The notes: generated by a model not told the origin, from the sequence alone. DNA of 64,000 nt from CAVYXZ01 sp963772595 (GCA_963772595.1 CAVYXZ010000004.1:1-64000), one strand, 5' to 3'; counted from the first letter of the stretch, positions 51,600-59,587 are shown. Numbers and translations are program-made.

Positions 51600-51823
51600 T
51601 GGGCGAGATCGATAAGCACAATCGATTTGACAACACAGTCTTTGAATACAAGGCGGCCAAAGATGGTCGGGTGATGATCTCCTGGCATCGCAAGCATGTC
51701 ACGACCCTCAAGGCTGAGAAGGCGCGTAAGTTTCTGGTGCAGGTCGATGGACTGGACGAGCGAGAGGTGCAGTTGGTCATGGCAAAAGTCACCGGCAATT
51801 TCAAGCGAGGCAACGAGCGTTGA
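51599..51823 (+). CDS. Small conserved-looking protein, 74 residues
   Basis: A 74-residue basic protein (MGEIDKHNRFDNTVFEYKAAKDGRVMISWHRKHVTTLKAEKA..., shown in part) with no recognised domain. Its start overlaps the DinB stop and its stop overlaps the TTG start of the HNH gene, so it is embedded in a translationally coupled series. The pattern FEYKAAKDGRVMISWHRKHV suggests one beta-sheet with a helix, perhaps nucleic-acid binding. I cannot name a function. Confidence 0.6.
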   Translation: MGEIDKHNRFDNTVFEYKAAKDGRVMISWHRKHVTTLKAEKARKFLVQVDGLDEREVQLVMAKVTGNFKRGNER

Positions 51824-52762
51824 GTACAGCCAGCGACTATCCGCCGGAGTGGCACAGCGGCGCAATTCAGGCGCGCATCCGCGAGCTTGCGGGCTACCAC
51901 TGTGAGATCTGCGGCATGGCTTTCAAGCCCGGCAGCAATGAGGCTGAAACGGCGCGCGATTTCGAGCGGGCGGCCCATCGTCGGCCATGTGCATCATCTG
52001 GACCACACCCCGGCCAACTGCGCCGACGAGAACCTGATCTTCCTGTGCCAGACCTGTCACATTCGACTGCATGGTCAGGGCTGGACCCCTGGCGGCGAGA
52101 TGCCGATGGCCTGGGGCAACGAAGCGCCGCCCTGGGTGCTGCGCCGCAATCTGCCCACCAAACCGAACCCGATGGTCGCCTCGCTGCAAGACTCGGCCCG
52201 CTACGCCACACGCAAAGAGGACCGGGCACAGTTCCTGGTCGGCCTGATCGAGAGCCAGGGCTGGATCACCGGCGCGGTCGATCCACTGGCCGAGATGCGC
52301 GCGCTGCTCAACGCCGTGTTGATCGAGTATGAGGATCTGCTCGACCAGCGCGAACGGGCGGCACGCGACCCGCTGCTGGCCGAGGCCGCGCAATGGGCCG
52401 CTGACCGGGACTTTGTCGGCTATGGGGAAGCAATCGCCTGTGCTGGCCTGGACCGCTATGAGTTCGCGGCGGCGCTCCAGCAGGGATTGATCGCATCGGA
52501 AGCCTGCCCTGTTGTCGGGGACTTCATCCCGCCTTATTTTGATCCGGTTCGACTGCGCCTGGATGAGGCCGCGCGGCAGGCACTGCGGAAGACGGTCTTG
52601 CTGACGCGCCAGCAGGCGGCGGACTGTCTGGGCGTGCCGGTGGCCGTCTTCGAGAGCCGGCGGCGCGAGGCGGGGATTCGCCATGCCGGGCACGAGGTGC
52701 AGCCGGACGGGCGACCAGAGCGCGTGTATCGCAAAGTGGACGTCGAGAAGCTGCGACGGTAG
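51820..52762 (+). pseudogene. HNH endonuclease with C-terminal HTH, frameshifted
   Basis: The first frame (TTG start) encodes WHSGAIQARIRELAGYHCEICGMAFKP with Cys28 and Cys31; the second gives PIVGHVHHLDHTPANCADENLIFLCQTCHIRLHG, the HNH core (HHLDH...N...H) and second Cys pair. The break is GGG in GAGCGGGCGG near 51967-51970; removing one G joins the frames. The C-terminal half contains LTRQQAADCLGVPVAVFESRRREAG, a MerR/excisionase-type helix-turn-helix. Joined length about 313 residues. As it stands the nuclease core is split, so activity is doubtful unless the extra base is an error. Confidence 0.78.
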
Positions 52763-52786
52763 GGCAGAAGGACAAGAGCAAGTGAA

Positions 52787-52831
52787 AAGGTCAAAAGCAA
52801 AGTCAAAAGATTCAACGCAAAGACGCAGAGG
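52787..52831 (-). repeat. Inverted copy of dispersed GCGTCTTTGCG repeat
   Basis: On the - strand it reads CCTCTGCGTCTTTGCGTTG, then AATCTTTTGACTTTGCTTTT. It lies 24 bases after the HNH gene and points opposite to the copies around the GxxExxY gene. Confidence 0.75.
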
Positions 52832-52923
52832 AAAAACAAAGACAAGATGGACAATCCACTTGAGATGCCAATACCTGATGACCCTGTTCAGAGAGATCGA
52901 CGACCTTGCCCGTGATATTGCAT

Positions 52924-53106
52924 ATGGCGCAGTTCATGCAAAATGTGGTTCACAATCTAAATTACAAGTCGACAACTGGAGAAAGTTGGGAGGCGAGTTC
53001 TATGAGTTCTGCACTCAATGAGCACCTGAAGCTTAAATGGGCCTATTTCCATAACTGGATCATTCAGTTCCGATTGCTTGTTTCATTTGGCTATTTAGCC
53101 AGCTAT
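52924..53106 (+). pseudogene. Coding-like N-terminal fragment of the TIR protein
   Basis: This stretch reads MAQFMQNVVHNLNYK... and LKWAYFHNWIIQFRLLVSF then GYLA before a stop. Skipping one base near 53101 continues as AIDNQHSPISSATFYYVTPKAFALLDNHV straight into the TIR domain. I infer that the original TIR gene had an N-terminal helical/winged-helix-like region now out of frame. No domain is recognised. The segment 52832-52923 holds no clear gene. Confidence 0.45.
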
Positions 53107-53185
53107 TGACAACCAGCATAGTCCAATAAGTTCGGCAACGTTTTACTATGTAACGCCCAAAGCGTTTGCACTTCTGGACAACCAT

Positions 53186-53659
53186 GTGTCCCCACCAGCG
53201 CTATTTATTTCCTACAAACGCAGTGAAAGCAGTGCGTTGGGGTTATTGGTCGAAGCACGGCTTAAGTTGGCTGATTCCAACATCAACGTCTTTATCGACA
53301 AGGAACTTGAACCCGGCGATAAGTGGCATGGCAGGCTCGAAAAAGAGGTGCGGCAGCGGCCTTTTTTTGTGTGTTTGCTTGGTCCCACTTCGCTGGGATC
53401 ACCCTATGTTCGCAATGAAATACGGTGGGCACTCGATGAAGCTGAGAAAAGCGACACTCTGATTATTCCGATTTGTCATAATAACTACCTGTTTGATGCT
53501 GAGCTTCATCCAGACTTAACGAACGATGCCGAAGAGATTGATGCATTGGTAGCACAGTTAGCAGTCAACAACGCCATCGTCGTAAATCCTGAGAATGCAG
53601 AAGAGTATGAACTCGCCATGTTAAAATTGCTCAACAGATTGGGCTACTCCAATATATGA
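53186..53659 (+). CDS. TIR-domain protein
   Basis: A 157-residue TIR domain. PPALFISYKRSESSALGLLVEARL is the first strand and alphaA (FISYKRS box 1), NINVFIDKELEPGDKWHGRLEKEV is box 2, FFVCLLGPTSLGSPYVRNEIRWALDEA holds the candidate catalytic Glu78, and TLIIPICHNNYLF closes the fold. Catalytic bacterial TIR domains degrade NAD+ or make cyclic ADP-ribose signals in phage defence; whether this one is catalytic is inferred. The start is GTG 53186, but in-frame sequence upstream back to 53099 also looks coding, so the true protein is longer or its 5' part has been frameshifted. A dispersed repeat follows 20 bases after its stop. Confidence 0.8.
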   Translation: MSPPALFISYKRSESSALGLLVEARLKLADSNINVFIDKELEPGDKWHGRLEKEVRQRPFFVCLLGPTSLGSPYVRNEIRWALDEAEKSDTLIIPICHNNYLFDAELHPDLTNDAEEIDALVAQLAVNNAIVVNPENAEEYELAMLKLLNRLGYSNI

Positions 53660-53678
53660 TTTTCTTTTGCCCTTCTTC

Positions 53679-53727
53679 GCGTCTTTGCGCCTTTGCGTTA
53701 AATCCCTTGACTTTATCTTTTGACCTT
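53679..53727 (+). repeat. Copy of dispersed GCGTCTTTGCGCC repeat
   Basis: GCGTCTTTGCGCCTTTGCG, then TTAAATCCCTTGAC and TTATCTTTTGACCTT. It lies between the TIR and GxxExxY genes; nearly the same unit follows the GxxExxY gene. Confidence 0.8.
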
Positions 53728-53749
53728 CACTTAGCAGGCGACAACCGGA

Positions 53750-54130
53750 ATGGACGAAAACGAACTCAGCTACCAGATCATCGCCGCAGCCATCGAAGTG
53801 CATCGCACACTTGGTGGGCCGGGGCTGCTGGAAAGCGTCTACGAAGAAGCGCTCTGCTGGGAGTTGGAGCAGCGCGGCATGGAGATTGAACGGCAGAAGC
53901 TGGTCCCCATCACCTATAAAGGCAACGCATTGGCGACGCCGCTCAAACTAGACTTGCTGGTGGACAAGGCCATTATTGTAGAATGTAAGGCAGTGAGCGA
54001 ATACAATCCGATTTACGAAGCGCAGGCTCTGACCTACCTGCGTCTGACCGGTCTCAAGTTGGGCCTGGTCATCAATTTTGGCACAAGAACGATTAAACAG
54101 GGAATCAAACGTGTCGTCCATAACCTTTAA
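53750..54130 (+). CDS. GxxExxY-family protein (PD-(D/E)XK-like)
   Basis: A 126-residue protein of the GxxExxY family (TIGR04256). The signature GLLESVY is residues 25-31 after AAAIEVHRTLGGP. Candidate nuclease residues are Asp68 in LKLDLLVDKAIIVECK and Glu78-Lys80 (ECK), followed by YEAQALTYLRLTGLKLGLVINFG. The family is widespread and multi-copy in Chloroflexota, Cyanobacteria, Planctomycetes and others; biochemical role is unknown. It is bracketed by copies of the same direct repeat (53679 on the left, 54149 and 54215 on the right), suggesting it travels as a unit. Confidence 0.9.
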   Translation: MDENELSYQIIAAAIEVHRTLGGPGLLESVYEEALCWELEQRGMEIERQKLVPITYKGNALATPLKLDLLVDKAIIVECKAVSEYNPIYEAQALTYLRLTGLKLGLVINFGTRTIKQGIKRVVHNL

Positions 54131-54148
54131 TCTTTTGACTTTCCCTCT

Positions 54149-54253
54149 GCGTCTTTGCGTCTCTGCGTTAGAGCATTTGACCTTGATCTTCGCCTTTGAC
54201 CTTATCCTCCCTCTGCGTCTTTGCGCCTTTGCGTTGAATCCCTTGACCTTATC
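54149..54253 (+). repeat. Two tandem copies of the dispersed GCGTCTTTGCG repeat
   Basis: First unit 54149-54203 (GCGTCTTTGCGTCTCTGCG, TTAGAGCATTTGACCTT and a tail), second unit 54215-54253 (GCGTCTTTGCGCCTTTGCG, TTGAATCCCTTGACCTTATC). Both are preceded by CCCTCT. They fill the space between the GxxExxY and herA genes; TCTTTTGAC and CTCTTGAT fragments on both edges are further remnants. Confidence 0.8.
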
Positions 54254-54284
54254 TCTTGATTTTGATCTTTAACGGAGCTTTGCC

Positions 54285-55964
54285 ATGACAAACGCACCGC
54301 AATCCGAAAACCTCGACGAATGGTTCCCGCGCGACCCGGCGGCCTTCCGCGATGACGTGGACCGCCTGGGTGTGGTGGTCGGCGGCTCGCTGAGCAAGGG
54401 ACTGGTCGTCAAGCTGGATTCCACCGTGAGCATCGAAGACATGGCGGTGGGCCGCTACGTCGTCGTGCATGGACAGCATAAGCGCTTCTTCTGCATGATT
54501 AACGACATCACGCTCGACAACACCAACCCCAGTATCCAGAGCGATCCGCCCGACCTGACCGACCCCTTCCTGGCCGATGTCTACAGCGGGACCGTCGCCT
54601 ACGGCACGATCCACGTCGCGCCCATGCTCTCAATTGACCTGGACAACGCCCCCCGACCGATCAAGACCGTGCCCAGCCATTTCACGCAGGTCTTCAGCGC
54701 CAGCGTGGAGGATGTCAACGATGTCTTCGGCGAGGAAGACGCGACCCATTTCCACGTCGGCGCGCCGCTGGAACTGGAACACACGCAGATCAATCTCGAC
54801 CTGCGACGGCTCTCGGAGCGTTCGGTGGGCGTCTTCGGCAAGAGCGGCACTGGCAAGAGCTTCCTGACCCGTGTGCTGCTGGCCGGATTCATCTCGCGCG
54901 ACATCGGCGTGAGCCTGATCTTCGACATGCACAACGATTATGGCTGGCAGATCACCAGCGAGAACGGCCACAACGTCAAGGGTCTCAAGCAGTTGTTCGA
55001 CAGCAAAGTCACTATCCTGACGCTCGACGGCGAATCCTCGCGGCGGCGCAACGCCAAGTACGACTTCGAGGTCAAAATCGGCTACGACGAGATCGAACCC
55101 TCGGACCTGGAACAGCTTCGCGTCACAATGAACTTCTCCGATGCCATGATCGACGCCATCCACACGCTGAGCAAGCGCTGGGGACCCGGTTGGATCCGCC
55201 GTCTGCTCAAGGGCGATGCCGACGACATCGATGACCTGGAAGCCAATACGACCATCGCCAGCGGGACGCTCATCGCCGTCCAGCGCCGTATGGAACACTT
55301 CGAGCGCTGGGATTTCCTGACCGCCGAAACGCCGCCCGACAACGTGGCGCAGATCACCGACATCCTGGTCGAGCAGCGGCGCAGCGTCGTGCTGGAATTC
55401 GGGCGCTACGGCAATTCGCTGGAAGCCTACATGCTGGTAGCGAACTATCTCACCCGGCGCATCCACGAAGCCTACGTGGCGAAGGTCGAGAAATCGCTGG
55501 GCGACGATGCGCTTAAGCCGCCGCAGCTGCTGATTACCATCGAGGAAGCGCACAAGTTCCTCGACCCCAAAATCGCCAACCAGACCACCTTCGGCATCAT
55601 CGCCCGCGAGATGCGCAAGTACAATGTCACACTGCTGGTGGTCGATCAGCGGCCCAGCGGCATCGACGAAGAGGTCATGAGCCAGATCGGTACGCGCGTC
55701 ACGGCCCTGCTGGATAACGAGCGCGACATCGCCGCCGTCCTCAACGGTATCAGCGGTGCAGGCGGCCTGCGCGAGGTCCTGGCCCGGTTGGATACGCGCC
55801 AGCAGGCGATCATCATGGGCCACGCGGTCCCCATGCCGGTGGTCATCAAGCCGCGCAGCTATGACGAAGACTTCTACGCCTCCTTCGAGAAGCTCTCGCC
55901 GGTCGATTCGGGCAAGGTGCGCAAGATGCTCGGTGGCGGCGACCAGGGGCGGCGGATGCGCTAA
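54285..55964 (+). CDS. herA: HerA-like DNA translocase ATPase
   Basis: A 559-residue HerA/FtsK-type ATPase. Residues about 25-110 form the HAS-barrel (LGVVVGGSLSKGLVVKLDS, VGRYVVVHGQHKRFFCMI). Walker A is GVFGKSGTGKSFLTRVLL (about 185-192) and Walker B LLITIEEAHKFLDP (about 415); DQRPSGIDEEVMSQIGTRV is the sensor/Arg-finger region conserved in HerA. It forms hexamers that drive DNA for NurA nuclease, in repair or phage defence. GGAG precedes the ATG. nurA and the HAS-barrel gene lie upstream in the same direction, separated by accessory genes and repeats. Confidence 0.9.
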   Translation: MTNAPQSENLDEWFPRDPAAFRDDVDRLGVVVGGSLSKGLVVKLDSTVSIEDMAVGRYVVVHGQHKRFFCMINDITLDNTNPSIQSDPPDLTDPFLADVYSGTVAYGTIHVAPMLSIDLDNAPRPIKTVPSHFTQVFSASVEDVNDVFGEEDATHFHVGAPLELEHTQINLDLRRLSERSVGVFGKSGTGKSFLTRVLLAGFISRDIGVSLIFDMHNDYGWQITSENGHNVKGLKQLFDSKVTILTLDGESSRRRNAKYDFEVKIGYDEIEPSDLEQLRVTMNFSDAMIDAIHTLSKRWGPGWIRRLLKGDADDIDDLEANTTIASGTLIAVQRRMEHFERWDFLTAETPPDNVAQITDILVEQRRSVVLEFGRYGNSLEAYMLVANYLTRRIHEAYVAKVEKSLGDDALKPPQLLITIEEAHKFLDPKIANQTTFGIIAREMRKYNVTLLVVDQRPSGIDEEVMSQIGTRVTALLDNERDIAAVLNGISGAGGLREVLARLDTRQQAIIMGHAVPMPVVIKPRSYDEDFYASFEKLSPVDSGKVRKMLGGGDQGRRMR

Positions 55965-56069
55965 GCCGCCCTTTACAATCTTACGCATAATTTCACAGAT
56001 TTTTCACAGCCTTGGGCCTTGATGAAGGCTTAAAATAGTATTGTTGGCTGGCGACTGAATGGTTGAATT

Positions 56070-56408
56070 ATGCAAACACACCTGGATCTTATTTGCGAAC
56101 AACTGGATACCCTTGTCACCCTCTTGCAGCGCGAATCGCGGATGCTGCACGAGTGGGCCGGTACACACCTCAAAGACTGGCACCGCGATGATTACGACAC
56201 CCTGACCCACGATGTCGAACAGCTCACCACTGAGTTCTCGGCCCTGGCCGATGGCGACCTGCATACCCGGCTTCATGACATCCGAGAGTTCGCCGCCGTT
56301 CTGCTTCACAACCAGAACCTGGAACCGGTCCAGCACAACCGGCTTCAGTTCATTTACCTGACCAGCGCCGACCTGCTGGACATTGTCGAAGAGATTGCAG
56401 TCAGGTAA
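56070..56408 (+). CDS. Helical protein, histidine-kinase DHp-like without catalytic domain
   Basis: A 112-residue all-helical protein. Its second half, LHTRLHDIREFAAVLLHNQNLEPVQHNRLQFIYLTSADLLDIVEEI, follows the spacing of a HisKA dimerisation domain (helix 1, turn, L..Q...L..I...S..LL.IVEEI), but no ATPase domain follows and the H-box is degenerate (LHDIREFAA). A paralogue starts 102 bases downstream. I know no family. Possibly a phosphotransfer or scaffold protein; it could also be just a helical dimer. Confidence 0.55.
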   Translation: MQTHLDLICEQLDTLVTLLQRESRMLHEWAGTHLKDWHRDDYDTLTHDVEQLTTEFSALADGDLHTRLHDIREFAAVLLHNQNLEPVQHNRLQFIYLTSADLLDIVEEIAVR

Positions 56409-56510
56409 GCGCGGGACTAGGTCGAGCCGTAAAGTTTTGGAATTAAGCCCGAAATATCTGTAAAATATTACAAATAACGTAGACAAAGGAAGCGATTTCG
56501 GGCCGCACCC

Positions 56511-56873
56511 ATGCCGAAACGTCTATCATTACATTTGAATGAAATCTGCCAGTGTCTGGAGGAAATCAAACCAGAGATTGACGTCTCTGGCAGCGAGGAG
56601 CAGCGCCAACTTGTCAGTATGATGCAGCAGGCCGTCCTGCAAGCCCTGTCCGGGACCATGCGCGAGCCAGGCTGTAACGAACAGGTTGCCATCTGGCGAC
56701 ACGAAGCGATCCGCCCCGTGAACCTGTGTATCAACTCCGCTGAACTCTTGCTAACCGACGACGAGCAGCCCCTCAGCCCGCAGCTCTGCGTGCCGGTCCA
56801 GCGCATTTATGACACGGCGCTCAAGCTCAACGATATCGTTCACGAGATCGCCGAAGCCTACTCCGCCGTTTAG
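56511..56873 (+). CDS. DHp/HisKA-like single-domain protein with intact H-box
   Basis: A 120-residue helical protein. Residues 60-115 match a HisKA domain: AIWRHEAIRPVNLCINSAELLL has His64-Glu65 and Pro69 at the +5 position like HE(x)RxP, and QRIYDTALKLNDIVHEIAEAY is the second helix. No HATPase domain follows: the gene ends at residue 120. The N-terminal half (LNEICQCLEEIKPEIDVS) is helical. It may accept phosphate from a separate kinase, like Spo0B or Hpt proteins. Related to the gene at 56070. It overlaps the convergent methyltransferase gene by 4 bases. Confidence 0.58.
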   Translation: MPKRLSLHLNEICQCLEEIKPEIDVSGSEEQRQLVSMMQQAVLQALSGTMREPGCNEQVAIWRHEAIRPVNLCINSAELLLTDDEQPLSPQLCVPVQRIYDTALKLNDIVHEIAEAYSAV

Positions 56874-57541
56874 CGCATCTGGCCGTAAACCATTAAGTGC
56901 CGTTCGCTGATCGTCTGCACGGTGAAATCCGGCAGCCCGGCAGCGACAAGCTGCGCCTCGACCTCCGCCGGGGTAAATGCCGCGCACAGTGAATTGTAGA
57001 AATCGGCCTTGAGCACCTCCGGCTCGCTGCCCGAATAAGTCTCGACAATCTGGCGGGCCGCGTCTTGACTCGCAGGCCGGAACAGATCGACCACACAGAC
57101 TCGTGTTCCAGCACCGCCCCAGCGCTTGACCGTCGTCCACAGCGCCTGCGGATCGGCCAGTTGATATAGCAGACTGTTGCTGAGGATCACGTCATAGCGT
57201 TCGGCAGGCAGTGTTACACCGGGCACATAACCTTCAATCAGGGTCACACGCGAGCGAATCGCTTCATCCAGAGAGTCCAGGGCCAGGCGGGCATACTTCA
57301 GCATCGCGGAGGATCCATCGACCCCGTGCAGAGTCGCCTGCGGGTAGCGCCGGGCAAAACGCAGCGTGATGTTGCCGGGGCCGCAGCCCAGATCCAGCAC
57401 CAGGCCAGTGCCATCGTAATCTGAGAAAACCGCAGCAAACTGGCGAATGAAATTCTCGTCGGCCACGTCAAAATCGGCCTGAGCATAAGCCCGCGCCTGT
57501 TCGTCGCCCATCCCTTCGCCCGGTTCAAGTACCCGTTCCAT
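56870..57541 (-). CDS. Class I SAM-dependent methyltransferase
   Basis: A 223-residue methyltransferase. Motif I is GLVLDLGCGPGNITLRFARR, the acidic end of strand 2 is LHGVDGSSAML, motif II/post I YDVILSNSLLYQLADP, motif III VCVVDLFRPAS. The fold is complete. Substrate (small molecule likely) is not evident. AAGGAG lies 12 bases upstream of the ATG. It starts 17 bases after the stop of the upstream secreted-protein gene on the same strand. Confidence 0.88.
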   Translation of the reverse strand: MERVLEPGEGMGDEQARAYAQADFDVADENFIRQFAAVFSDYDGTGLVLDLGCGPGNITLRFARRYPQATLHGVDGSSAMLKYARLALDSLDEAIRSRVTLIEGYVPGVTLPAERYDVILSNSLLYQLADPQALWTTVKRWGGAGTRVCVVDLFRPASQDAARQIVETYSGSEPEVLKADFYNSLCAAFTPAEVEAQLVAAGLPDFTVQTISERHLMVYGQMR

Positions 57542-57558
57542 TGAGTTTATGCGCTCCT

Positions 57559-58737
57559 TTACGGCTCATGTGCCGGGAGACTGCCCAGCAGGACGATGCT
57601 GTACGGCCCGGTCGTGCGATCCGAATAACTGCTGAGTTCCAGGTTCCACAATCGGGGCGGGCCGGGAGGCAGGCTGATTCCCGCGTCAAAGCGATCCGCT
57701 TCAATATCCAGCCCAGGCCCGGCGAGAAATACCCGCAGCCCCAGCGGCGAAGGCACACCCTCGCAGCCGCGCTGGCCCACGTCATCACAAACCTTGACCC
57801 GCTCATCCTGATCGAGCAAATTGAGCTTAGGATCCAGCCGGGTGCCCTGCGCGCCGATCATGTAGACATTTAGCGGCACGCTGCTCGCCAGCGGTCCCTG
57901 ACCCAACGAAATCTGATCTCGATCCGCCTGGCCGATGGTCAGGCCGTAAATCACGGCGATGTAACGGCCTGCTGCGCCGTTCATGCTGCCAACGGTCAGC
58001 GTAAAACGTCCCAACTGGCTGATGGAGGACAGAACCAGCTCAGCGGCCCCGCCTTCAATAGGCGGCGTGAGGGTCACAGGGGCTTCACCGGGAAGCTGGT
58101 AGCTGTCATTTCCCATTGCCGAGGCATCGCTCGAACAATCGTCCAGGTTGAAGTCTTCGAACTTGGCGCGGATCACCGGCTGGAAGCCATCCAGGCCGTA
58201 TATGGCGATCACCACCTGCCCGCCGGGCACGTCATCTTCCTCGATTTCGAGCGTGGCGACGTTTGTGACCTCGTAATCGTGACAGCGAAAGCTCACTTCC
58301 TGATAGGGGTTGAGGCGCGGTGGGGCCGCCTGCCGGACCAGCAGTTGGTAGGAACCGGTCGTCGTGCCGTTTTCGTTGCCGACGCGGGTGGCGACCAGCG
58401 TATACTGCCCGGCGTCCTCGACATGATAGTCCAGCGTGACCGTACCGCCCAGGCTGCCCTCATCGCTGCGCGCCAACAGCGACCCGTCAGGGCCTAGAAT
58501 GCCCAGCAGGGGCGCGAGCGTCTCACTGGCCTGCATCTCCGCCGAGATCACATCGCCCGAAGCCGCCTCAATCTGCCACCAATCCCAAAAAGCCTGCTCG
58601 GTGAGGGTTTCGTCCACCGGCTGATCGTAGTTAATCGGCTCGGTCAGGGGCGCGTCGCCATCCTGCGCTAGCAGCGGCAGCGCCAGCACGAACAATATGG
58701 CAATGAACAAAAGACGTGGAGTCAACAAGCTGCGCAT
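57559..58737 (-). CDS. Secreted protein with PPC-like beta domains
   Basis: A 392-residue exported protein with signal MRSLLTPRLLFIAILFVLALPLLAQ. Two or three beta-sandwich units of PPC (bacterial pre-peptidase C-terminal) type follow: FWDWWQIEAASGDVISAEMQ, LLGILGPDGSLLARSDEG, DAGQYTLVATRVGNENGTTTGSYQL, then LVLSSISQLGRFTLTVGSMNGAAGRYIAVIYG. Cys pairs (RCHDYE, DDCSSD, KVCDDVGQRGCEG) suggest disulfides outside the cell. No protease domain is present. Function unknown; perhaps cell-surface binding. Confidence 0.75.
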   Translation of the reverse strand: MRSLLTPRLLFIAILFVLALPLLAQDGDAPLTEPINYDQPVDETLTEQAFWDWWQIEAASGDVISAEMQASETLAPLLGILGPDGSLLARSDEGSLGGTVTLDYHVEDAGQYTLVATRVGNENGTTTGSYQLLVRQAAPPRLNPYQEVSFRCHDYEVTNVATLEIEEDDVPGGQVVIAIYGLDGFQPVIRAKFEDFNLDDCSSDASAMGNDSYQLPGEAPVTLTPPIEGGAAELVLSSISQLGRFTLTVGSMNGAAGRYIAVIYGLTIGQADRDQISLGQGPLASSVPLNVYMIGAQGTRLDPKLNLLDQDERVKVCDDVGQRGCEGVPSPLGLRVFLAGPGLDIEADRFDAGISLPPGPPRLWNLELSSYSDRTTGPYSIVLLGSLPAHEP

Positions 58738-58786
58738 GATCGTTCTCTCCGGCTGTCAGCCCTGACCCACTCATTGTACCATCGTC

Positions 58787-59587
58787 TCACCCAGCGGCGC
58801 TTTCGCCCAGTTGAAGCTGGTAGGCCGGGCTGAAAAACTGGCGATAGGTCAGGTAAGCGGCGATCAAACCGGTGAAGGTGGACGCGCCGACCAGCATGTA
58901 CATCACGATCAATTGAAGCTGCACGGCTTGCATCGGCGAGGCCCCCGCCAGGATCATGCCAGTCATCGCGCCGGGCAGTTTGATAAGGCCAACCGTCTTG
59001 GTCGTATCGACAATCGGCACCATCGCGCTGCGCAGCGAGCGCCGGAACTGGTCCAGCGAAGCCTGGCGGCTGGTCGCGCCCAGGGCCAACCGCGATTCGA
59101 TCAGCAGGCGCTGGTCGTAATAGTCATCGGTGAGGCGGGTAATAACCAGAGTGGCCGTCGTCATGGCATTGCCGACCACCATGCCGCCAATCGGAATGAT
59201 GTCACGCGGGACGAAGTCGAAGACCCGCAGCAGCACCAGGATGCCAATCGTCAGCGCTGAGCCGACGCCAATCGCCACCAACGCGACCGTATGGGCATTG
59301 GGCGTTTTGCGCGCACGCTGGCCGCTGGTGCGCCCGGCGATGACGATCATCACCAGCAGCGAGGCCAGGGTCCACAGGGGATTATCCTGCTGGAAGATCA
59401 ACTGTAAGGCATAGCCGATCAGGATCAACTGGATAAAGCTGCGCACAGTGGCGATAAAGAGATCGCGTTCCAGATCCGCCTGCTGCCAGCGCGAAATGCC
59501 GATAGCGATCAGCACAAAGGCAATCGACAGTACCACCGCGCTCAGGTTATCCAGGCCGCTGAAGAAATCGAGATTGATGGTGTTCAT
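58787..59587 (-). CDS. fetB: FetB-like (UPF0014) ABC permease
   Basis: A 266-residue membrane protein of the FetB/YbbM/UPF0014 family, with about seven TM helices. IATVRSFIQLILIGYALQLIF, DIIPIGGMVVGNAMTTATLVITRL and ESRLALGATSRQASLDQFRRSLRSAMVPIVDTTKTVGLIKLPGAMTGMILAGASP (shown in parts) are the conserved family blocks. E. coli FetAB exports iron and protects against oxidative stress. Start overlaps the ATPase gene stop by 4 bases (ATGA). Confidence 0.9.
   Translation of the reverse strand: MNTINLDFFSGLDNLSAVVLSIAFVLIAIGISRWQQADLERDLFIATVRSFIQLILIGYALQLIFQQDNPLWTLASLLVMIVIAGRTSGQRARKTPNAHTVALVAIGVGSALTIGILVLLRVFDFVPRDIIPIGGMVVGNAMTTATLVITRLTDDYYDQRLLIESRLALGATSRQASLDQFRRSLRSAMVPIVDTTKTVGLIKLPGAMTGMILAGASPMQAVQLQLIVMYMLVGASTFTGLIAAYLTYRQFFSPAYQLQLGESAAG

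Noticed and set aside
54630..55988. 452-codon - strand frame opposite herA
   Set aside because: Antisense to a gene with clear Walker motifs.
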